Of a stretch of 5,471 nucleotides of DNA, positions 1 to 5,471 are shown in pieces. The stretch comes from Bacteroidia bacterium (GTDB lineage: Bacteria; Bacteroidota; Bacteroidia; JABDFU01). How positions within the stretch are numbered: position 1 is the stretch's first letter; each line of letters begins with the position of its first letter. Below the pieces are notes generated by a model. It was not told where the DNA came from. It searched no databases and worked only from the letters and a program-made list of their open reading frames with translations. A program made the translations under genes and the position numbers. The stretch lies in NCBI GenBank assembly GCA_020849195.1, contig JADLGT010000387.1:1-5471 (forward strand), in the 5' to 3' direction.

Positions 1-2239
1 TGTTTCTGTAATTACTACTTTCATTTTATTATTGTGGGCTTATTCCAATCACTTTAACAATCCTTTTCATTTTGATGATGACCATACTATTGTAAGTAAT
101 AGTTCCATTAGAAATATAAAAAATATTCCGTTGTTTTTTAAAGATGCGCACACCACCAGCTCTCTGCCCGCCAATCAAGCCTACAGACCCATGCTTACAA
201 CCCTTAACGCCATTGATTACTATATTGGAGGCGCTCCCGATCCCGTTCCATGTTCTTTCCACCTTTCTATATTTATCAGCTACTTTGTGTTAGGGGTGTT
301 ATTGTTTTTTTTCTTCCTCAGCATTTTCAACAGTACACAAATCAGTTCATGGAATAAATATTTGTCTTTGTTTGCCACTTCTTTTTATTGCTTACATACG
401 GCTAATGCCGAAACAATCAACTATATTATTGCGCGCTCCGATTCGTTTTCAACTTTAATGGTTGTTCTATCGTTTATTATCTATATATATAGGCCTGCTT
501 GGCGATCAAAGTATATTTATCTTATTCCGTTTACTATTGGCATGTTAGTAAAAGAACCCGCAGTTATGTTTGGCCCGTTACTTTTTGTTTATACCATTTT
601 ATTTGAGCAAGAATCGTCGCTAACCCATATTTTTAAAAGGGGTCAAAGACATAAACTCATAAAAGCGCTAAGCGTTGCGTTACCGGCAGTTCTAATTGGG
701 CTTGTCTATTTTTATTTTTCCCGCATCATGACTCCGCCTTCATGGTTTCCGGGCGGAGGCAAATGGTATTATTATCTTATTACTCAACCCTTTGTTATTG
801 TTCATTATATCAATAATTTTTTTCTGCCGTTTAATCTTTCTGCCGACACAGATTGGGAATTGATCTGGACTATTTTTGATGATCGGGTAATAGCAGGCGT
901 TTTAATAGTTGGTAGCTTAATTATGCTTGGGCTTGTTCTATCGAAATACAAATCAACTCGCCCAATTACATTCGGGCTGCTTTGGTTTTTCATTAGCCTC
1001 ATTCCATCATCAAGTATCTTTTCATTAGCCGAAGTGCTGAACGATCATCGTCCGTTTTTTGGATACATTGGTTTAACAATGGCAACGGTATGGGGCGGCG
1101 TATTGTTGTGCAGGCAATTTGCGCCCTGGCTTGGGTCTTCGTTTCTCACAAAAAGTATTATGTTATTGTTTGCCACAGCTATTTTATGTGGCCATGCCTA
1201 TGGAACTCATTGCCGAAACAAGGTTTGGAGCAGCGAAGAAAATTTATGGTATGATGTAAGTATTAAAAGCCCAAAAAACGCAAGAGGGTTAATGAATTAC
1301 GGAAACGTGCAAATGGCAAAAGGAAATTTTACTGCTGCGCAGGAATATTATGAACGGGCGTTAAAATTTCGGCCCAATTATTCATACCTGTTTATAAATA
1401 TGGGTGTGTTAAACAGCGCTATGGGTAACGCTTCCGAAGCCGAACTAAATTTTAACAAAGCGATTCAACTTAACCCGAATGTTCCCGAAGCCTATTATCA
1501 TTTTGCTAATTTTTTGAAAAAGCAGGGAAGGATAAACCATGCTATAGAAACAATACGCAAAGGCTTAATGTTAAGCCCCGATCACGTAGCCAATCAAAAA
1601 TTATACGATGAACTAATTGCAATGAATTTAACCACATTAGATGAAATGGAAGAGATGGAGAAAAAGGTGAGTGATTCGCCTTCTCCAGAAACTTATCTTA
1701 ATCTAAGTCTAGCCTATTACAAACAAAATGAATTTGAGAAGTGTATTGAAGCGGCAAACAATGCACTCAACTTAAAACCCGATTACGCCGAAGCCTACAA
1801 TAATATTTGTTCTGCATATAATCGTTTGGGGAAATACAATGAGGCCGAGAAAGCCTGTAACAAAGCTTTGCAAATTAAGCCCGACTATGAGCTGGCAAAA
1901 AATAATTTACAAGATGTTCTTAGTCGCAAAACTAAAGAAGAAAAAATGTTGGGTCTTGTAAAGAGCGAACCATCGGCCGATAACTATATAAATCTTAGTT
2001 TGTTTTATTATAATAATGGCAACTTTTTTAAGTGTATTGAAGCGGCAAACAATGCACTCAAACAAAAATCTAAAATGGACATAGCCTACAACAATATTTG
2101 TTCGGCGTACAATAGTTTAAAAATGTGGGACAAGGCCATTGATGCCGGCGAAAAAGGAATAGCCATTAATCCGGCTAACCGGCTTTTGAAAAATAATCTT
2201 GCCGTATCTAAACAAGGGAAAAAATTACACAATAATTGA
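1..2239 (+). CDS. TMTC-like GT-C membrane glycosyltransferase with C-terminal TPR repeats (5'-partial)
   Basis: Probable multi-pass transferase of the DUF1736/TMTC type, expected to move a sugar from a lipid carrier to an acceptor outside the inner membrane; donor and acceptor are unknown. Residues are numbered from the in-frame TTG at 32. That TTG is not the real start: the frame is open to the left edge and adds ten hydrophobic residues (VSVITTFILL), the end of the first membrane helix. Seen: an acidic first-loop motif HFDDD (13-17), the usual place of the GT-C catalytic Asp; YRPM (51-54); INYIIARSD (129-137); a KE pair after a helix (174-175); the DUF1736-like stretch about 235-275; a DHR motif (338-340); and about ten hydrophobic segments up to 395. 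About seven TPRs follow at 416-517, 552-618 and 650-716. The last four form a duplicated pair-of-TPRs. The stop is TGA at 2237-2239, converging on dedA. The family call is firm; the substrate is not known. Confidence 0.82.
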   Translation, partial: VSVITTFILLLWAYSNHFNNPFHFDDDHTIVSNSSIRNIKNIPLFFKDAHTTSSLPANQAYRPMLTTLNAIDYYIGGAPDPVPCSFHLSIFISYFVLGVLLFFFFLSIFNSTQISSWNKYLSLFATSFYCLHTANAETINYIIARSDSFSTLMVVLSFIIYIYRPAWRSKYIYLIPFTIGMLVKEPAVMFGPLLFVYTILFEQESSLTHIFKRGQRHKLIKALSVALPAVLIGLVYFYFSRIMTPPSWFPGGGKWYYYLITQPFVIVHYINNFFLPFNLSADTDWELIWTIFDDRVIAGVLIVGSLIMLGLVLSKYKSTRPITFGLLWFFISLIPSSSIFSLAEVLNDHRPFFGYIGLTMATVWGGVLLCRQFAPWLGSSFLTKSIMLLFATAILCGHAYGTHCRNKVWSSEENLWYDVSIKSPKNARGLMNYGNVQMAKGNFTAAQEYYERALKFRPNYSYLFINMGVLNSAMGNASEAELNFNKAIQLNPNVPEAYYHFANFLKKQGRINHAIETIRKGLMLSPDHVANQKLYDELIAMNLTTLDEMEEMEKKVSDSPSPETYLNLSLAYYKQNEFEKCIEAANNALNLKPDYAEAYNNICSAYNRLGKYNEAEKACNKALQIKPDYELAKNNLQDVLSRKTKEEKMLGLVKSEPSADNYINLSLFYYNNGNFFKCIEAANNALKQKSKMDIAYNNICSAYNSLKMWDKAIDAGEKGIAINPANRLLKNNLAVSKQGKKLHNN
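1667..1957 (+). repeat. Internal tandem duplication, copy A (97 codons, two TPRs)
   Basis: This is the first copy of a 291-bp unit inside the TPR-glycosyltransferase gene, residues 546-642. It encodes two TPR motifs plus a charged linker. It aligns in frame and without gaps to the following copy at a constant offset of 291 bp; by hand count 38 of the first 73 residues are identical. A 32-bp stretch at 1739-1770, encoding KCIEAANNAL, is identical at every base to 2030-2061. The boundaries are approximate. Confidence 0.8.
1958..2236 (+). repeat. Internal tandem duplication, copy B (93 codons, two TPRs)
   Basis: This is the second copy of the 291-bp unit, residues 643-735, running to the end of the protein and about four codons shorter than copy A. 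Shared blocks are YINLSL/YLNLSL, KCIEAANNAL and AYNNICSAYN. The first part of its second TPR is well conserved, while the loop after the first TPR has drifted (KQKSKMDI instead of NLKPDYAE). This points to an older duplication with one unusually well preserved core. Confidence 0.8.
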
Positions 2240-2250
2240 AAAGGCATACA

Positions 2251-2265
2251 CAATTTATAAAATTG
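2251..2265. terminator. Possible weak bidirectional terminator between convergent genes
   Basis: The 33-bp gap between the two stop codons contains a perfect 6-bp inverted repeat, CAATTT and AAATTG, with a 3-nt loop. On the + strand it is followed by a T-rich tract at 2271-2281. The stem is nearly all A-T, so it would be weak. The position between convergent genes is what suggests a shared terminator. Confidence 0.3.
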
Positions 2266-2272
2266 ATTCCTA

Positions 2273-2905
2273 TTATTTTTTAGATTCCTTCTCTTTTCTG
2301 TAGGATGTTCCAACAATCGGAATAAGTGTAACAATAATAAGTGTTAGAACAATATATTCAAGGTAATTAATTAACCACGGAAATTTTTTACCTAAAAAAT
2401 AACCGGTAAGAGTTAGCGAAAAAACCCAAGTCAGTGAACCAATTACATTATACAGCATGAATTGTTTAACATTTATTTTAATTACGCCTGCAAGTATAGG
2501 TGCAAAGGTTCGCACAATTGGTAAAAAGCGACCAAACACCAAGGCTTTCCCTCCGTGTTTTGTATAAAAATCCTGCGTGAGTTCAACGTATCGTTTTTTA
2601 AATATCAGCGAATCTTGTTTTTTGTACAAGGCCTCTCCTGCTTTTTTACCAAACCAATATCCAATAATATTTCCTGCAATTGCCGAAATACACAAGCCCG
2701 TTACAAGTACAACAATATTTATATGAAACAAAGCAATTCCGCACAGAAGGCCTGCGGTAAATAACAATGAATCGCCCGGCAGAAAAAATCCGATAAGCAG
2801 ACCTGTCTCGGCAAACACCACAAAAAACAATAAACCCCAACCTCCGTAATTAATAATTGATTCGGGGTTAGTAAGCTCTTTAAAAAAATTCCAAAGTTCA
2901 GTCAA
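2273..2905 (-). CDS. DedA-family (SNARE-associated/VTT) membrane protein
   Basis: Integral inner-membrane protein of 210 residues, the usual length for the family. DedA proteins are known to support lipid transport; some flip undecaprenyl phosphate or phosphatidylethanolamine and need the proton motive force. Seen: FAETGLLIGFFLPGDSLL (31-48), the glycine-rich GNIIGYWFG (78-86) and FGRFLPIVRTFAPILAG (124-140). E33, D45, R126 and R132 fall where functionally essential acidic and basic residues lie in the E. coli homologues. Hydrophobic segments are at about 22-42, 46-85, 138-172 and 178-199; the tail is basic (YRKEKESKK). The start is a TTG at 2905-2903: no ATG occurs on this strand in the roughly 50 bases upstream, and the N-terminus from there (NPESIINYGG) fits the family. 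It lies 169 bp downstream of lspA on the same strand. The particular lipid substrate cannot be told from sequence. Confidence 0.93.
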   Translation of the reverse strand: MTELWNFFKELTNPESIINYGGWGLLFFVVFAETGLLIGFFLPGDSLLFTAGLLCGIALFHINIVVLVTGLCISAIAGNIIGYWFGKKAGEALYKKQDSLIFKKRYVELTQDFYTKHGGKALVFGRFLPIVRTFAPILAGVIKINVKQFMLYNVIGSLTWVFSLTLTGYFLGKKFPWLINYLEYIVLTLIIVTLIPIVGTSYRKEKESKK

Positions 2906-3074
2906 GGGATTATTAATTGTGTACGAATGTACAATATGATGTATGAAAAAGCGAATGGTAGCGCACGATTATAAACCGAGACAGGCTAAGGAAAACTTCT
3001 GTTTACGCAAAAAAAATTGCGGGCAAAGCGGATAGGTTAGATTATAATGCAGTTGGATAGGTTGTTCGTTATTT
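2906..3074 (-). other. Spacer between lspA and dedA
   Basis: This 169-bp gap holds no convincing gene. It contains a 9-bp direct repeat GGATAGGTT at 3030-3038 and 3055-3063 (+ strand), a small inverted repeat TGTAC-GAAT-GTACA at 2920-2933 just upstream of the dedA TTG, and a short CGCAA/TTGCG palindrome around an A-run at 3006-3021. None forms a clear terminator. The length leaves room for a separate dedA promoter, but no good Bacteroidota promoter match was seen. Confidence 0.4.
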
Positions 3075-3728
3075 CTATTCGGACAGATTTGCTTCGGTGT
3101 TGGAATTATTATTTGAGCTATCCCCATCAACAGATTTTTTTGGAAAAAAATTTCTCTGGAATAGCAATATCATTGCCACCCCAACAGTAATAGCGCTGTC
3201 GGAAAAATTAAATACAGGTCGAAAAAAAATAAATTCTTCGGTGGCCCAAATCGGAAACCAAGCCGGGAAATGCCCGGTTATAATTGGAAAATAAAACATA
3301 TCTACCACACGCCCATGCAGCCATCCTGCGTAGCCGCCTTCGGCAGGTAAAAATTTTGCAATTTCATAACTGCTGTCGCTGAACAACTGTCCGTAAAAAA
3401 CACTGTCGATAATATTTCCAAGTGCGCCACCAAGTATAAGCGAAATACTTATTACAAGTCCGCTCGGGGATTGTAGTTTTATCAAATCATATAAATACCA
3501 TGCAATGCCAACTACTGCTACAATACGAAAGGCGCTCAAAAATATTTTTCCGTAATTGCCGGCAAATTCCATCCCAAAGGCCATGCCGTTATTTTCGGTA
3601 AAATGTAAAATAAACCAGTTGCCGGCTACGTGGTATTCTTCGCCCAAAAAAAAATGGGTTTTGATATAGAACTTAATTGCCTGATCAACAAGTAGCACAA
3701 GAAGTATAATGATGAGTGATTTTTTCAT
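3075..3728 (-). CDS. lspA: Lipoprotein signal peptidase (signal peptidase II)
   Basis: Aspartyl protease of the inner membrane that removes the signal peptide from diacylglyceryl-modified prolipoproteins, after Lgt and before any N-acylation. Seen in the 217 residues: a first helix ending in VDQAIKFYIK (14-23), TENNGMAFG (44-52), GGALGNIIDS (100-109), GRVVDMFYFP (139-148) with the first catalytic Asp at D143, and FNFSDSAITVG (173-183) with the second at D177. Between GNIID and GRVVD there is a loop of about 25 residues with GGYAGWLHG, longer than in E. coli and, as I recall, typical of Bacteroidota LspA. The usual Arg after GNxID is Ser here. The C-terminal tail (199-217) is polar, Ser/Asn-rich and acidic. 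The ATG at 3728 is directly followed by a basic residue pair and a hydrophobic helix, so the start is secure. It lies 65 bp after the DksA-like gene, with a hairpin in between. Confidence 0.96.
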   Translation of the reverse strand: MKKSLIIILLVLLVDQAIKFYIKTHFFLGEEYHVAGNWFILHFTENNGMAFGMEFAGNYGKIFLSAFRIVAVVGIAWYLYDLIKLQSPSGLVISISLILGGALGNIIDSVFYGQLFSDSSYEIAKFLPAEGGYAGWLHGRVVDMFYFPIITGHFPAWFPIWATEEFIFFRPVFNFSDSAITVGVAMILLFQRNFFPKKSVDGDSSNNNSNTEANLSE

Positions 3729-3739
3729 ACGTCGTATAA

Positions 3740-3777
3740 AAACAAAAAGGTCGCTAAAGATAGCAACCTTTTTGTTT
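3740..3777 (-). terminator. Strong hairpin with U-rich tail after the DksA-like gene
   Basis: A 12-bp perfect outer stem (3740-3751 with 3766-3777), one C/A mismatch, a 4-bp inner stem (GCTA/TAGC) and a 4-nt loop. It starts 17 bases after the DksA-like stop codon. Read on the - strand, the descending arm is ACCTTTTTGTTT and continues T-rich, which fits an intrinsic terminator or a partial terminator ahead of lspA. The + strand reading is also U-rich, so it could act both ways. Confidence 0.7.
3755..3762 (-). promoter_or_regulatory. Possible Bacteroidota -7 element for lspA, inside the hairpin
   Basis: On the - strand this reads TATCTTTA, one base off the Bacteroidota -7 consensus TAnnTTTG. 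It would place a transcript start about 20 bases before the lspA ATG. No TTTG-type -33 box is seen at the expected distance of about 19 bases; that region reads TTTTTC/CAAAC instead. The match is therefore partial, and the symmetry of the hairpin could produce it by chance. Confidence 0.25.
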
Positions 3778-3793
3778 GAAAAATTATTTTTAC

Positions 3794-4660
3794 TTATGCG
3801 TACTGTTGCATTTTACCTTCTATGCTTGTTGTTGCATGAGGCACACTGCGTAAGCGCTCTTTAGGGATCAGCTTTCCGGTAATTCGACAAATTCCGTAAC
3901 TTTTATTTTCGATACGGATTAGAGCATTCTGCAAATTCTGTATGTATTTTTCCTGGCGCGAAGCAAGCTGTGCTGTTTCTTCCTTGCTCATTACGTCCGA
4001 TCCATCTTCTAATAATTTAAAAGTTGGCGAAGTGTCGTCAGTTCCATGATCGTCTTTATGTGATAGAGTAACTTTTAATAATTCATAATCGCGTTGAGCC
4101 TCCTCTAATTTACCAAGTATAATAGTTTTAAACTCGACCAACTCCTTTTCGGAATACTTGGTGCGCTTGTCTTTGCCTATAAAAGGTTTTGGCTCCTTCA
4201 AATCGGGGCGCTTAATAAAAGCTTTAGGGGGTTCGTAAAAAAACTGCTTTGAAGCAGTTGCTGCTTTTTCACTGTTGTCTTCCTCCAAATCAATCGACTC
4301 TGCTTCTTTTTTCTTTGTAACAGGGGCAACAGCTTTGGCGCCAAGCACCTTGGCAATTGCCTCAACCGGCAACTGCTTGGCAGTTACTTTTTTAACAACC
4401 GGTTTTTGTTTTTTATCTTTTTTTGCCTTTGGGGCAAGAATTTTTTTAGTTGTTTTCTTTGTGTTTTTTTTAACAGCAACTTTTTTTAATTTTTTAGTTA
4501 CTTTCTTTGCACTTTTTTTAGCAGTTACTTTTTTAACTTTCTTAGCCGCTTTCTTTGCACTTTTTTTAGTAGCAGATTTTTTCCTAGCCACTTTTTTGGC
4601 AACTTTTTTAGTTGTCTTTTTTTTCGTAGGCTTAGCTTTTTTTACACTTTTTTTAGCCAT
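3794..4660 (-). CDS. DksA/TraR-family regulator with histone-H1-like lysine-rich N-terminus
   Basis: The C-terminal part (about 168-288) is a DksA/TraR-like domain: two helices (169-198 and 225-252) able to form the coiled-coil hairpin, a tip with DDHGTDDTSPT (203-213), then YGICRITGKLIPKERLRSVPHAT (split at 255-277). DksA proteins enter the RNA polymerase secondary channel and, with ppGpp, retune initiation. Here only one of the four zinc-finger cysteines remains (C258), so zinc binding is unlikely. Residues 1-95 hold 45 lysines by hand count, mostly in KKxxKK patterns with Ala/Val/Thr, like histone H1 tails and bacterial H1-like DNA-binding proteins. An acidic linker (119-131, EAESIDLEEDNSE) and a Pro-rich stretch (144-163) join the two parts. 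Canonical DksA is about 150 residues, so this is nearly twice as long. The ATG is separated from the ileS stop by one base, which suggests coupling. Binding to DNA and polymerase is inferred from family and composition. Confidence 0.88.
   Translation of the reverse strand: MAKKSVKKAKPTKKKTTKKVAKKVARKKSATKKSAKKAAKKVKKVTAKKSAKKVTKKLKKVAVKKNTKKTTKKILAPKAKKDKKQKPVVKKVTAKQLPVEAIAKVLGAKAVAPVTKKKEAESIDLEEDNSEKAATASKQFFYEPPKAFIKRPDLKEPKPFIGKDKRTKYSEKELVEFKTIILGKLEEAQRDYELLKVTLSHKDDHGTDDTSPTFKLLEDGSDVMSKEETAQLASRQEKYIQNLQNALIRIENKSYGICRITGKLIPKERLRSVPHATTSIEGKMQQYA
4376..4660 (-). repeat. Low-complexity KK-repeat coding stretch
   Basis: This is the DNA encoding the lysine-rich N-terminus of the DksA-like protein. 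On the + strand it appears as repeated ACTTTTTTTAG-like blocks. A longer near-tandem copy, CTTTCTTTGCACTTTTTTTA at 4501-4520 and again at 4549-4568, has an offset of 48 bp, or 16 codons, and encodes two KKSAKK units. Such repeats favour in-frame expansion and contraction. Confidence 0.7.
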
Positions 4661-4661
4661 T

Positions 4662-5471
4662 TTAATTAAGTTTAGCGATTGATACTATAGTTTTAATTTC
4701 ATCGTCTATTTCAACAATCGAACCTTCCGGCTCATTGATTTTATCGACCAATTCGAGTGACGATGCCAAAATTTCGGTGCAAATATAATTTAAATTATTA
4801 GATACGGCTGTTTTAATTGTATTATTTGCCTGTATCTTCACTTTTATTCGATCAGTAACCTCAAAATCCTTGTCTTTTCTCAGATTTTGAATGCGATTTA
4901 TCAATTCTCTGGCAATTCCCTCTTCTCTTAATTCGGGGGTCAGCGTGATGTCTAATGCAACGGTTAAAGCTCCATCATTAACTACCTTCCATCCGGGTAT
5001 ATCAACCGGAATTATTTCAACGTCTTCGTTTTCGAGAATAAATGATGCGTCGTTTAGTCGTGCTTCAAAACGACCTTCTTTTTCTATACCAATAATTATT
5101 TCTTTTGTATGTGTCGATGCAAAAGCCTGAACGTCCTTCATGTGTTTACCACATTTTTTTCCAAGCGTTTTAAAGTTCAGCTTTAGGTTTTTTACAATCT
5201 GCGTTTGCGATTCGTCAACAAATTCAATTTGTTTTACATTCACCTCCGACAATATTAACTCTTTAACCGCTTCGATTTTATTTCTGTACGACTCGTCGAG
5301 TAGCGGAATTTGTATCCTATTCAGGGGTTGACGCACACGAATATTTTCTTTTTTTCGGATAGACAAAATCATTGAAGAAATTTTTTGGGCAAGCTCCATG
5401 CGTTCTTCCAGTTGCTTATCAATCAGCTTTTCGTCGGCAGCCGGAAGTAAAGACAGGTGGATAGATTCAAA
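4662..5471 (-). CDS. ileS: Isoleucyl-tRNA synthetase, C-terminal part (5'-partial)
   Basis: Class I synthetase that charges tRNA-Ile in the cytoplasm. Only the last 269 residues are present, beginning FESIHLSLLPAADEKLID at the window edge. The ATG at 5399 is an internal methionine, because the frame continues upstream with recognisable IleS sequence (LEERMELAQKISSMILSIRK). Seen: the anticodon-binding-domain end with RKKENIRVRQPL, then the C-terminal domain with the conserved-looking IPGWKV and LTPELREEGIARELINRIQNLRKD (split), which in the family lies near the end of the long, eukaryote-like bacterial IleS. The CxxC zinc-finger tail of E. coli IleS is absent; the visible cysteines are isolated. 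The catalytic HIGH/KMSKS core lies outside the window. The stop TAA is followed by a single A and then the ATG of the DksA-like gene. The full protein is probably over 1,000 residues, by analogy. Confidence 0.95.
   Translation of the reverse strand, partial: FESIHLSLLPAADEKLIDKQLEERMELAQKISSMILSIRKKENIRVRQPLNRIQIPLLDESYRNKIEAVKELILSEVNVKQIEFVDESQTQIVKNLKLNFKTLGKKCGKHMKDVQAFASTHTKEIIIGIEKEGRFEARLNDASFILENEDVEIIPVDIPGWKVVNDGALTVALDITLTPELREEGIARELINRIQNLRKDKDFEVTDRIKVKIQANNTIKTAVSNNLNYICTEILASSLELVDKINEPEGSIVEIDDEIKTIVSIAKLN

Noticed and set aside
32..34. TTG as the true start of the TPR-glycosyltransferase
   Set aside because: The frame is open to the left edge and the upstream residues continue a hydrophobic helix. 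The family's acidic loop comes right after the first helix, so the start must lie outside the window.
2555..2764. Small + strand reading frames within dedA, and others inside lspA and ileS
   Set aside because: They lie opposite strongly conserved genes, have no domain signal and no visible start context.
2968..2973. TATAAT on the - strand upstream of dedA as a sigma-70 promoter
   Set aside because: No matching -35 is seen, Bacteroidota primary promoters use a different consensus, and TATAAT occurs readily in AT-rich DNA; another copy is near 3041.
2980..3017. TTTG followed 19 bases later by TAGCCTGT on the - strand as a Bacteroidota promoter for dedA
   Set aside because: The spacing is right but the -7 part matches TAnnTTTG poorly, so it was not called.
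4275..4682. A 135-codon + strand reading frame encoding a Phe/Leu-rich hydrophobic protein opposite the DksA-like gene
   Set aside because: It is the antisense image of the lysine-rich repeat (AAA/AAG read as TTT/CTT), which automatically gives a membrane-like translation. It overlaps a well-supported gene and has no family features.
5397..5399. ATG as the start of a separate 245-residue protein
   Set aside because: The upstream in-frame sequence to the edge is recognisable IleS, so this is an internal Met.

Overview
The window looks like a chromosomal segment of a member of the Bacteroidota, probably a Bacteroidales/Marinilabiliales-type anaerobe or marine relative. The evidence is an AT-rich sequence, no clear Shine-Dalgarno sequences before the starts, the gene order ileS - DksA/TraR-like - lspA, a Bacteroidota-style long loop in LspA, and a DksA-like protein carrying a lysine-rich histone-H1-like N-terminus. 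The lineage is inferred from protein style and gene order, not from a search.

Layout. On the + strand, positions 1-2239 hold most of a large membrane glycosyltransferase-like protein (GT-C/TMTC type) with a C-terminal TPR array; its true start lies left of the window. All other genes are on the - strand and are read from right to left: the 3' part of ileS (5471-4662, cut by the right edge), a DksA/TraR-like gene starting one base after the ileS stop (4660-3794), lspA (3728-3075), and a DedA-family membrane protein gene (2905-2273, TTG start). The + strand gene and dedA converge with 33 bp between their stops, around a small AT-rich palindrome.

How the genes relate. ileS and the DksA-like gene are almost certainly co-transcribed and translationally coupled. 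A strong hairpin (3740-3777) follows the DksA-like gene and also overlaps a possible -7 element for lspA, so transcription may be ended or reset there. lspA (lipoprotein maturation), dedA (lipid carrier/phospholipid flipping) and the TMTC-like gene (a putative lipid-linked-sugar transferase) are all envelope functions, but nothing in the sequence shows that they act in one pathway. I found no mobile element, CRISPR array, tRNA or rRNA. The least routine features are the H1-like/DksA fusion with a degraded zinc finger, a 97-codon internal duplication in the TPR region holding a 32-bp identical core, and the hairpin/promoter overlap. I do not see convincing evidence of an entirely new system.
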